Shown here in pieces: positions 57,502 through 64,000 of a stretch of DNA of 64,000 nucleotides. How positions within the stretch are numbered: position 1 is the first letter of the stretch; every line of letters begins with the position of its first letter. The DNA comes from Planctomycetota bacterium (GTDB lineage: Bacteria; Planctomycetota; Planctomycetia; Pirellulales; Pirellulaceae). A program made the translations under genes and the position numbers. Where the stretch lies: positions 62,001-126,000 of the forward strand of contig JAPLNI010000028.1 of the NCBI GenBank assembly GCA_026692865.1, written 5' to 3'. The notes beneath the pieces were generated by a model, which made no database searches, was not told where the DNA came from, and saw nothing but the letters and a program-made list of their open reading frames with translations.

Positions 57502-58095
57502 ATTTGACTACTCCACCAAAGCAAAATGGAATCTGACTGGCCATCAGATTCTGTGAACAGACCTATTCAAGTCTATTTCGGACTTCTCAGAAGGCTATCG
57601 AGAGTCCGAGAAAATTTGTAACTCGACTTCAAAAAAAATCTTTCGGATAAAGGAGATCCTACTGCCTGTGAGGTTCTGCAGAATCAACCAATCCGCCGCT
57701 TCCGCAGGAAAACGGACTCAACAGACGCATACAATGCAACTGAGGGGCCAATTACCTAGCTAAATACCAAGAGTCGTACTCACTGATTGCTCGGTTGTGC
57801 TTTTAGTGCTCTCCGAGTTGGGATTTCCGACATAGCCCCCTTGAAAATGTTACTTGGATAATCTTTTGCAATCAAAAAGCCAGTCCCGAATGAGCTTGTC
57901 AACTGATGCAAATCTTCAACATCAAGCAGTCGGCGTGTTCAATTTTGCAACAAACTCATACTGTGTAGCGTGCTGAGTCTCGTCAACTATAGATCGAAAA
58001 TCGAATTTAGGCTGGTGAATGGGCAACTTCGACTCGCAGAGACGCAAGGCGAGTACTAACCCGGAGAAGCGTCGCTAATTCCAGCTTTGATATTC

Positions 58096-58208
58096 ATCGA
58101 ATCTGAATTCATATAAATTCAGATTCGATGAAAACAATGGTAAAAGCTGATGTTTTCAGATGTCTTACGACATCTGTAACCAGCACAAAACCCGTTTATC
58201 ATTCGGAA
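58096..58208. repeat. Two-hairpin dispersed repeat, copy 2
   Basis: Hairpin one is a perfect 14-bp stem, ATCGAATCTGAATT (58096-58109) with AATTCAGATTCGAT (58116-58129), loop of 6 nt. Hairpin two is a perfect 8-bp stem CAGATGTC/GACATCTG (58157-58176) with loop TTAC. Matches 1767-1878. It begins six bases beyond the small RNA's terminator. Confidence 0.65.
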
Positions 58209-58213
58209 AAGGC

Positions 58214-58256
58214 AAAAAAAAGCCTTCGCTGACCGGGGCAGGTGATCAGCGAAGGC
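58214..58256 (-). terminator. Intrinsic terminator of the small RNA
   Basis: 11-bp perfect stem with 13-nt loop, then eight T on the minus strand. Textbook layout in this direction only. Confidence 0.85.
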
Positions 58257-58344
58257 ATTCTAACTCTAGCCGACCGGGGCAGGTGATCGACTAGAAGCCG
58301 TCTCAGATCCTGGGGCAGAAGGTTTCTGAGACGACTAACTTACT
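58214..58344 (-). ncRNA. Candidate small RNA with three C-rich-loop hairpins
   Basis: About 131 nt, independent promoter and terminator. Hairpin 1: CGTCTCAGA (58299-58307) with TCTGAGACG (58325-58333). Hairpin 2: arms 58265-58273 and 58287-58295; on the minus strand all nine positions pair, one as G-U, but on the + strand that pair would be C-A, so the transcript is minus. Hairpin 3: 11-bp stem 58222-58232/58246-58256 followed by eight U (58221-58214), an intrinsic terminator. Loops of hairpins 2 and 3 are the same 13 nt, UCACCUGCCCCGG; loop 1 contains UCUGCCCC. All three show CUGCCCC, as in C-rich-loop regulators that pair with G-rich ribosome sites. No known family is recognised. Confidence 0.75.
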
Positions 58345-58350
58345 ATTTAA

Positions 58351-58378
58351 ATAATAGAGTGAATCAGTCTATCGTCAA
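58351..58378 (-). promoter_or_regulatory. Sigma70-type promoter of the small RNA
   Basis: On the minus strand, -35 TTGACG (58378-58373), 16-bp spacer, -10 TATTAT (58356-58351). Each box has five of six consensus bases. The predicted first base is near 58344. Confidence 0.7.
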
Positions 58379-58424
58379 GAGTCTTCGCACAATTTTGCAA
58401 AATAATTCTCCTTAAAGACACCTT

Positions 58425-58447
58425 CAGGGGCCCTAGTGGGGCCCCTG
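58425..58447 (-). terminator. GC-rich hairpin after the isomerase-like gene
   Basis: CAGGGGCCC (58425-58433) pairs with GGGCCCCTG (58439-58447), loop of 5 nt, 15 bp beyond the stop codon. No direct T-run, but position and strength suggest termination or 3'-end protection. Confidence 0.55.
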
Positions 58448-58462
58448 CTATCCATGTGGGTT

Positions 58463-60001
58463 CTACTGGCTTCCGGGCAGACGTTGCCAAAAGCGTTCGA
58501 TTACAGTCGAAACCATGAGCATTTGCATGAGTTGCCCGATGTGAAGTTCGTCTACCTGAGGAACAAAAAGATTGGTCGTCGGAATGCCTGATATTCCTTG
58601 TAACTTCGCGAGTTTTGCTACGTAAGAACGATAAAGCCTAGGCAGCGTTTGCTCCAACGATTGCGGGCCTGCGCCTTTGTCCGAAAGGCTTCGGTCGCTA
58701 AATGGTGAATCGATGCCCAGCTCGGCCTTAGCCTCGGGTGCTATCTGGTAATTTGTGTCAAAGTCGAAACCCGTGGCTAGCGCCATCGGCTCAGAATTCA
58801 ACAGCCCAGACTTCGTCACTAGGTCGGCCGTAGCCAGATAATCAAAACGATACTCCTCAACAACAAAATGATGCGTAAGCGGCACCTTGAAGCGAGGGGC
58901 TTGAATGTGCGCCGCTGGCGTAATTCCACTCGCCGTCGTGTCGCCCCACGGGATCGGTACTGCAACAGCCGAGTCCGATTGATTTGCTGAGATCTTTGAG
59001 GTGCTGGTAGGTCCTAATGAATCATATGTACCCCTTTCAAGCAACCGTTCATACCAACCTCGTAATCCTTCAAGCGACTGATTCAGCGGCGATACAACAC
59101 GACCACTTATAAATGGATGCGATGCGAGTAAGGAATTGAGTGCTGTAAACCGGAGAACACTGTTGTCCTCGGCTGGTGCTTTCTCGAAATGATCGTTGAG
59201 TGTGACTGCCCCGAGAAGCAATTCAATCACATTGATTCCTAACATGGCCGCAGGAACTAGACCAACCGCTGTCAGTGCTGTGAACCCGAAACTTTGATGA
59301 TGTCGCTTGAAATTTGGAAATGGGAAAAAGTCACGGCAACCGAACTCGTTCAATTCTCGACGCAGCGGGCCCTCTGATCCAGTGATCGCTACAAGGCGTT
59401 GCTGAACCTTGGATAAGTCACCGGCACAGCTTGCCTTAAGTGCTCGAAGAAACGGTCCGAGTGCGGCGATTGTTTCATCGCCATCTCCAACGACAATCAG
59501 GCCCCAAGCGTCCAGCTCCGAGGTAGATGGACGACCTTCCGTTGCGCCTAACAGATTTAAAAGACCTTGAGTTGCATCGTTATCAAAGTTGTTTCCATCA
59601 AAATAGATGCGAGGCTTACTTCCTCGTGATCCACGCGAAAGCTCGTTCCAATAGGGCTGGCAGCAGCCGTCCAAAAACGATCGAGCTCCACAATCCACAC
59701 CATCGATCCCGATAACCACGACGCGGTCCACCGCAGCATGCATCCGATTGGCAACCTTAAAAAGCTTAGCGAGCTCGCTCCCATGGCGGTCCTCCTGATA
59801 TTCGAGAAGCAAACGTTTGGGTTCGTTATAAAAAGCTGTCTCGAAACTATCCGGTTCCTTTGAGGAGGCGATCGAATCGCGAATCGATTCAAGCTCTTTC
59901 GCAACACGATTTACATCGCATTCTCTAATGCCTAACGCCTCCAGATAAGCACCTGATGGATCAAATCGAAGTGGCTTGAGCTTGTTGCCTCGCAGTTTCA
60001 T
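58463..60001 (-). CDS. Phosphoglucose isomerase-like protein, probably degenerate
   Basis: 512 residues. The fold of glucose-6-phosphate isomerase is recognisable: VVVIGIDGVDCGARSFLDG in place of the GIGGS loop, LIVVGDGDETIAALGPFLRAL, FTALTAVGLVPAAMLGINV matching the family's S-x-VGLLP-x-A-x-AGIN block, and SLEGLRGWYERLLE. But the GGR in front of the VGL block is HQSFG, so the catalytic Arg is lacking, and the protein ends at QMLMVSTVIERFWQRL, where the family continues to the loop with the catalytic Lys. Residues about 404-428 are a translated REP-like element (EPMALATG ... PEAKAEL). It may be non-catalytic or a pseudo-enzyme. Confidence 0.6.
   Translation of the reverse strand: MKLRGNKLKPLRFDPSGAYLEALGIRECDVNRVAKELESIRDSIASSKEPDSFETAFYNEPKRLLLEYQEDRHGSELAKLFKVANRMHAAVDRVVVIGIDGVDCGARSFLDGCCQPYWNELSRGSRGSKPRIYFDGNNFDNDATQGLLNLLGATEGRPSTSELDAWGLIVVGDGDETIAALGPFLRALKASCAGDLSKVQQRLVAITGSEGPLRRELNEFGCRDFFPFPNFKRHHQSFGFTALTAVGLVPAAMLGINVIELLLGAVTLNDHFEKAPAEDNSVLRFTALNSLLASHPFISGRVVSPLNQSLEGLRGWYERLLERGTYDSLGPTSTSKISANQSDSAVAVPIPWGDTTASGITPAAHIQAPRFKVPLTHHFVVEEYRFDYLATADLVTKSGLLNSEPMALATGFDFDTNYQIAPEAKAELGIDSPFSDRSLSDKGAGPQSLEQTLPRLYRSYVAKLAKLQGISGIPTTNLFVPQVDELHIGQLMQMLMVSTVIERFWQRLPGSQ
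58719..58793 (-). repeat. REP-like element inserted in frame in the isomerase-like gene
   Basis: A good arm at 58770-58793 and a degenerate opposite arm at 58719-58738. The minus strand reads EPMALATG and then PEAKAEL with about 11 residues between, the same plan as in the BatA-type gene. Confidence 0.75.
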
Positions 60002-60126
60002 GAGCTTTGAATTCTAGCTAACAACTTATGTACTCATCCGATTGCTTCATCCAGTTTGAAACTTGGCTTTTGTGCGTACAGCAGATCTCTTAAGAGATCT
60101 GAAGACCACACTGAATGCAAAAGCAG

Positions 60127-60966
60127 TTAACCAATCAAGTTGGATTGGGATTTACTGTTTGACCTGGAATCGACGCCTAACTCACGCTCGAGGTATTCCA
60201 CACGAGAGGCCAGTTGGTTCACCTGCGTCTTGAGGTCTTCTATTGCTTCAAGAGTTTGTGCAAGTTCATTCACACTAGAGCGTGTTATCGTAGTTGCGAT
60301 TTTCGTGGCACTGGATGGGACTCCCTGATTGCTTTCTGTTGCAGACGTTGCAGGATCTTCATCGGAATCGTCTTGCGTGTATCCACCTTCGGCGATCTGT
60401 TTTTGCAGTTGCGTCAGTTCCCACTCTGGATAGAGATTGTGCGAAACCAGTTGACCTCGACCAGCTGGTGTCAGCATGACCATCAAGTTACGGCTGACCA
60501 AACTATCGATTAAGGCACTCATCGCAGCCAAATCGGCGATAGGTTCCATTCGCGATGCCCGCGTCCTTAATTCTCCAACGGTTTGTTCGCCACGAAGAAG
60601 CAGTTCTGTCATCACGGCGGCTTCGGTCTTGCTGAGTCCCAACCATTGGTAAGCGTAGTGCCGGACCTTATCGACGCGACCATTTCCTTGAACAATTGTT
60701 AGAGCTCCAAGGCCACGCAGTTCATCCACAATCTTTTCGACTTGATCAGCCGTAAAATTCGTAATCGGCGAACGATTCGTTTTTTGGTTGCATCCGGTCG
60801 TCAGACCCGTAAAAGTTATCGGGTAAGCGTCTGGGGTTGTCTTGGATTTCTCCATCAACACCCCCAACACGCGACGTTGCTTTGCATTCATTGGCGACCA
60901 AGTGGGAGTTAAACCCGCTGTGCCACCCACTCCATTTGGCTGATTCCCTGTGAGTTGTGATTCCAT
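60127..60966 (-). CDS. DUF480 (YceH/UPF0502) family protein
   Basis: 279 residues from ATG 60966; a TTG 10 codons upstream is in frame but less likely. Two winged-helix domains: PMNAKQRRVLGVLMEKSKTTPDAYPITFTGLTTGCNQKTNR, then WLGLSKTEAAVMTELLLRGEQTVGELRTRASRMEPI, which are the family signatures. The C-terminus has a coiled coil (EDLKTQVNQLASRVEYLEREL) typical of the longer members. Probably a DNA-binding regulator of unknown target. The 296 bp upstream hold no gene that I can see. Confidence 0.93.
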   Translation of the reverse strand: MESQLTGNQPNGVGGTAGLTPTWSPMNAKQRRVLGVLMEKSKTTPDAYPITFTGLTTGCNQKTNRSPITNFTADQVEKIVDELRGLGALTIVQGNGRVDKVRHYAYQWLGLSKTEAAVMTELLLRGEQTVGELRTRASRMEPIADLAAMSALIDSLVSRNLMVMLTPAGRGQLVSHNLYPEWELTQLQKQIAEGGYTQDDSDEDPATSATESNQGVPSSATKIATTITRSSVNELAQTLEAIEDLKTQVNQLASRVEYLERELGVDSRSNSKSQSNLIG

Positions 60967-61262
60967 CGTCGAAGTGTCCACCACACTAAAAAACAAGCTT
61001 GAGAAACTTCAAGCGAACTCAAGAGCTGTTCTGGCGGGAAGCCAACTCGCGTTAGGGCTTGCGCCGCAAAAGTCCTGATGGATTCGCTGGATTAAACAGC
61101 GTAGAGATTACCCTAGGTCCGTCATAGTCGCTATCTCTCAAGGAGGCGAGATTGGGAGATTCATGAAGATCGGTTGAGCTTCCTGGAGAGCCGGACCCCA
61201 TCGAAGCGGAGAATTAAAGCCGTGGTAAAGGCTTCAAGGAGAACCTCGCGGCCATTCGGCGG

Positions 61263-62309
61263 CTAGTAACTCAATTTGTCTCCGATTAAAATCTGCTCGT
61301 ATAGATCAATTTGAGACGCGACAGTGTGGCCAATAAGAGCTGTTTGTCGGCCTGCTTCACCTAGTCGTTGACGCAATTCGGAGGACTCGCACAGCAGACG
61401 AATACAACTCTCCCATTCCGCCTCACTGTTTGCAAGCATCCCATTCTCGCCATGAGAAATGAGCTCGTTGTTATAACCCACTGCCGATCCGATCGCCGGA
61501 ATTCCTACAGTCATATACTGGATCATCTTGGCATTACACTTGTATTCCATCCATGGTTCTCCTGATGGAAGCGGCATGATTCCAATATCAAATTGGTGAA
61601 GCTCGCCAACGACATCGCATCGATTGACTTCGATCCATTTTACGTTTACCCCTGCTAGATCAATATCATCTATTCGATGATTGCAATTGGTAATGATATG
61701 TAGGTCAAAGTCGACACTCGATGCGAGTTTGCGTAACGAACTCGCGACGACCTGCAGCATTCGAACATTACCGCTCGATCCTATCCAGCCAATGACTAGA
61801 CGTCTTCGGTCCGGCAAGCTGTTGTACTGTTTTGGGACATAAATTTTATCGTCGATACAAGTTGGGATGATCGATACTTTTGTATTGAACTGCCGTGTCC
61901 AGTTCGCAAGTTTATGGTTGCCCGCGATGACATGATCTGCGTCACGAGCAATATTCTCTGTCTTTTTCGGGAACAGAAGAAAGACTGCGTCATCGATTTC
62001 ATAAATCAGTCGCGACGAAATGCGTCGGAGGTGCTTTTCATAAGAATCGTCATTCGTGTGAAATAATCCTGTCTCCAATACCACGACATCGTAGCGTCCC
62101 CAAAGGATTCGAAAGAGATGCCAGAAACGAATCACCTTTCGGATGGCTTGGCTGACTCGCCACCCAACAATCCGATAGTAGTCGTATCGTGCGGGATAGG
62201 CGTGGAGGATAACGCATTGGTGTCCTCGTTTTCGCAATGCCTCAAAGAATGGAAGCCGAAATCCGATAGTCGGAACGCTAGTACCGCCGCTTAGATAACA
62301 AACTTTCAT
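61263..62309 (-). CDS. Glycosyltransferase, GT4-like fold
   Basis: 348 residues. N-terminal Rossmann half starts KVCYLSGGTSVPTIGFRLPFFEALRKRGH; the second half has RRLVIGWIGSSGNVRMLQVV, the GT-B linker, and IMPLPSGEPWMEYKCNAKMIQYMTVGIPAIGSAVGYNNELI with the sugar-nucleotide-binding E in the family's E-x7-E area. Donor and acceptor cannot be read. Its start overlaps the next gene's stop by 4 bp, so it belongs to the same glycan operon. Confidence 0.85.
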   Translation of the reverse strand: MKVCYLSGGTSVPTIGFRLPFFEALRKRGHQCVILHAYPARYDYYRIVGWRVSQAIRKVIRFWHLFRILWGRYDVVVLETGLFHTNDDSYEKHLRRISSRLIYEIDDAVFLLFPKKTENIARDADHVIAGNHKLANWTRQFNTKVSIIPTCIDDKIYVPKQYNSLPDRRRLVIGWIGSSGNVRMLQVVASSLRKLASSVDFDLHIITNCNHRIDDIDLAGVNVKWIEVNRCDVVGELHQFDIGIMPLPSGEPWMEYKCNAKMIQYMTVGIPAIGSAVGYNNELISHGENGMLANSEAEWESCIRLLCESSELRQRLGEAGRQTALIGHTVASQIDLYEQILIGDKLSY

Positions 62310-63475
62310 GACGTTCCAAAAGCAACTGAATTCCCATGATTAGACCCGTTCCTTGCCCATAGATCTTCGTAGCACTGCATCGTAATGCTGGCTGCCCTAT
62401 CCCAAGAAAATCGACTCAGGTTTTTTTCAGCAGCCTGAATTGTTCGGGTCCTAATTTCAAGAACCAAAACACTCTTCACGGCATTGGCCAATTCGTTAGG
62501 TGAGCTTGGGTTGAAGAAGATTGCTCCCTCCCCTGCAACCTCATGGAAGACGGGCGTATCGCTAATTACCGGAACTACTCCGAACGTCTGGGCTTCAAGA
62601 ATAGGAATGCCAAAACCTTCAATCAAGCTTGGGAAGATAAAACACTTTGCCGATCGATAGTATACGCTCAATACATCATCGTTCACTTTACCTACATGGA
62701 CAATTTTCTTGTCAGCGGCCATTGCTTTGATGAACGCACGCTCTGCACCATCAAAAGGTGGACCAACGACAACCAATCGCAAATCGCTCGGCCATGTAGG
62801 AAGTGAAAGTGCTTCAACAACACAAGCAAAATTCTTATAGGCGTAGCGACCACCAACAAAGAGGCAAAAATCTTGACCTCTGACTGATTCATGCAATTCC
62901 CCCTGCAATTCCGGCTGACCGGTATGAACTTGCTCGGTGGACAGCCGGCGCAAATGCTCGCCACCTAATGGCATGACGCGAACTTTTTCTTCCAGCGATG
63001 GAAAAAAGCGGCAGAGGTCCTCAGTGGAGGAATTTGAAATTGTCAGGATGCTATCCACGTCATTGAGCGACCTTAGTTTTCGTTCTCGCTGCTCCACGTA
63101 GGGTCCGATTGCATACTGCTTCTCGGCAATCATATCATAAACCGTAACAACCTTACGTGTTCCCCTTCGAGGATCTGTGCCGTAAAATGTCGAGTGCCAA
63201 ATCGCGTTTGGATATTTTGCTTGAAGCATTTGCTCCAGCGGCCAATTCAAGATCTTGAGAGGAATCTGCTTGCGTGAAATTGGGTTATAGCGTGGCCCGA
63301 TACGTCTAACCGAGACACCATGAGGCACAGGTTGGACTGGCTTCGTGGAAACTAGTAACGTGTACTTCACATCGCACATTGTCCGAGACATAACTTCAAA
63401 AAAGATTCGCCATATTCCAATTCGCGAGTTGTTTTCAAATGCGATTCCGTCAATCAAAACCTCAGGTTGTCCCAT
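62306..63475 (-). CDS. Glycosyltransferase family 4 protein
   Basis: About 389 residues from ATG 63475 (MGQPEVLIDGIAFENNSRIG); this start overlaps the methyltransferase stop by 14 bp, and the open frame is 22 codons longer. IWHSTFYGTDPRRGTRKVVTVYDMIAE and ILTISNSSTEDLCRFFP are the N-terminal signature of mannosyltransferase-like GT4 enzymes; FCLFVGGRYAYKNFACVVEAL, SAKCFIFPSLIEGFGIPILEAQTFGVVPVISDTPVFHEVAGEGA form the E-x7-E donor site. Builds a surface polysaccharide or O-antigen-like chain, by inference. Confidence 0.92.
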   Translation of the reverse strand: MGQPEVLIDGIAFENNSRIGIWRIFFEVMSRTMCDVKYTLLVSTKPVQPVPHGVSVRRIGPRYNPISRKQIPLKILNWPLEQMLQAKYPNAIWHSTFYGTDPRRGTRKVVTVYDMIAEKQYAIGPYVEQRERKLRSLNDVDSILTISNSSTEDLCRFFPSLEEKVRVMPLGGEHLRRLSTEQVHTGQPELQGELHESVRGQDFCLFVGGRYAYKNFACVVEALSLPTWPSDLRLVVVGPPFDGAERAFIKAMAADKKIVHVGKVNDDVLSVYYRSAKCFIFPSLIEGFGIPILEAQTFGVVPVISDTPVFHEVAGEGAIFFNPSSPNELANAVKSVLVLEIRTRTIQAAEKNLSRFSWDRAASITMQCYEDLWARNGSNHGNSVAFGTS

Positions 63476-64000
63476 AGTCGTCCTCTTTTTCTTTTGCTTC
63501 TCTCTCGAATCGAGCCATGACAGACCGGTAATCGTGTTCAATTAGACTTTGACGACTACCATGCTTCGTTCGATTGGAAACAAAACGACGACGAAAGCTT
63601 CTAACGATTCGCTCCGACAGTGAAAGCTGAAATGGGTCTTCAGGCAAAGGAACGCGACTAAACAAATGGTAACTGCTTCCATCCGTATAAAAATGCAAAC
63701 CCAGTTTTGTTGCGATGTAACGTAGCGATGCGACTGTGTAGAAGGAAACATGTTGGCCTGTTTCAGGCATGAAATACCACCATTCCGACGCATTGGAAAT
63801 CGGTTGGTCTGGTACGAGGATTGTTGAGAAAAAAACGTGATCCGCCAGATTGATTAGATTTTGCGTTACATCAAATGGATTGGTAAGGTGTTCGAAGACT
63901 TCCCAAGCGGTGATAACGTCGTATTGAACAATTGGGTCCAAGCCATCTTCGTTTGAATCCTCAATCGCTCCTTCAAATCCAACTGCGAAGATATTCGAGC
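63462..64000 (-). CDS. SAM-dependent methyltransferase, 5' end cut by window edge
   Basis: The frame is open to base 64000, so the start is outside. Only the C-terminal part (about 179 residues) is visible: YDVITAWEVFEHLTNPFDVTQNLINL is motif II of the Methyltransf_23/class I family, followed by ADHVFFSTILVPDQ and WWYFMPETGQHVSFYTVASLRYIATKLGLHFYTDG. The tail is basic and charged. The SAM-binding loop lies beyond the edge. First visible gene of the glycan operon with the two glycosyltransferases. Confidence 0.85.
   Translation of the reverse strand, partial: SNIFAVGFEGAIEDSNEDGLDPIVQYDVITAWEVFEHLTNPFDVTQNLINLADHVFFSTILVPDQPISNASEWWYFMPETGQHVSFYTVASLRYIATKLGLHFYTDGSSYHLFSRVPLPEDPFQLSLSERIVRSFRRRFVSNRTKHGSRQSLIEHDYRSVMARFEREAKEKEDDYGTT

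Larger units (their letters stand above)
57502..58462. other. 961-bp intergenic region holding a small RNA gene and a repeat
   Basis: No protein gene seen. From right to left it holds the GC-rich hairpin after the isomerase-like gene (58425-58447), a small RNA gene (58214-58344, minus), and copy 2 of the two-hairpin repeat (58096-58208). The part from 57502 to about 58095 is the long leader of the von Willebrand/STN gene, where I recognise nothing. Confidence 0.6.

Noticed and set aside
58214-58333. The three hairpins as a riboswitch or leader of the downstream gene
   Set aside because: The next minus-strand start is over 700 bp away and a strong terminator closes the unit, so an independent RNA fits better.
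58214-58333. CRISPR-like array from the repeated GGGGCAGG segments
   Set aside because: Only three short matches lying in hairpin loops, with no spacers of constant length and no cas genes.
60967-61262. Possible RNA gene upstream of the DUF480 gene
   Set aside because: Only a short AAGCC/GGCTT stem is visible; no promoter-terminator pair or extended structure.
1-64000. tRNA or rRNA genes
   Set aside because: I scanned for T-loop GGTTCGA-type signals and paired arms in the gaps and saw none; the one match near 8265 lies inside the adhesin gene.

Overview
The window looks like a chromosomal segment of a planctomycete, most likely of the Pirellulales (Rhodopirellula/Blastopirellula type). The signs are a large surface protein that opens with a LEPR-XLL-like motif and carries SdrD-B-type repeats, a secreted arylsulfatase, a secreted FAD-dependent oxidoreductase with a golvesin-like C-terminus, a DUF1080 protein, long BatA/DUF58/von Willebrand operons, a legumain/caspase-like secreted peptidase, and an rsmH gene standing outside any division cluster. 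The assignment comes from gene content, not from any search.

Layout. 1-5.3 kb: an MFS transporter cut by the left edge, a small hypothetical, a TPR lipoprotein, dapB, an ArsR regulator and a divergent Mn/Fe superoxide dismutase. 5.4-11.0 kb: a WD40 protein and a 1439-residue adhesin-like protein, followed by a 173-bp tandem repeat. 11.4-19.4 kb: a sugar-nucleotide epimerase, a 1.1k-residue TPR protein, a primary-type sigma factor and ispG. 19.5-24.1 kb: secreted sulfatase, FAD oxidoreductase and peroxiredoxin. 24.1-39.9 kb: nine genes on the minus strand with almost no gaps. The run starts with DUF58, BatA, a 1281-residue coiled-coil membrane protein, a von Willebrand membrane protein and a caspase-like peptidase. 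It continues through a dienelactone hydrolase into an SGNH protein / carbamoyltransferase / DUF5989 set that resembles surface-polysaccharide modification genes. 40.2-53 kb: rsmH, aqpZ, proA, fliM, a phosphate-binding-type protein, a PDZ protein, a WYL regulator with a bifunctional nuclease, DUF1080, queG, a lipoprotein and a receiver domain without a phosphoacceptor. 53.2-57.5 kb: a 1428-residue von Willebrand / STN-like protein. 58.5-64 kb: a degenerate-looking phosphoglucose isomerase, a DUF480 protein and a glycan operon of two glycosyltransferases and a methyltransferase cut by the right edge.

The best candidate for something undescribed is not a protein. At about 58214-58344 on the minus strand there is a compact free-standing small RNA gene: a good sigma70-type promoter, then three consecutive hairpins that all show 5'-CUGCCCC-3' in the loop (two have the same 13-nt loop), the last being a textbook intrinsic terminator with eight U. 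One stem pairs fully only on the minus strand, through a G-U pair, which fixes the orientation. Next to it is one of two copies of a separate two-hairpin repeat with a compensatory base-pair change between copies (the other copy is at 1.77 kb).

A second unusual signal is a REP-like palindromic element built around GGCGCTAGCC. It sits intergenically at 40.1 kb and also inside three minus-strand genes, always in the frame that reads EPMALATG (or a close variant). In two proteins both arms of the element are translated, so it appears to have invaded proteins in frame.
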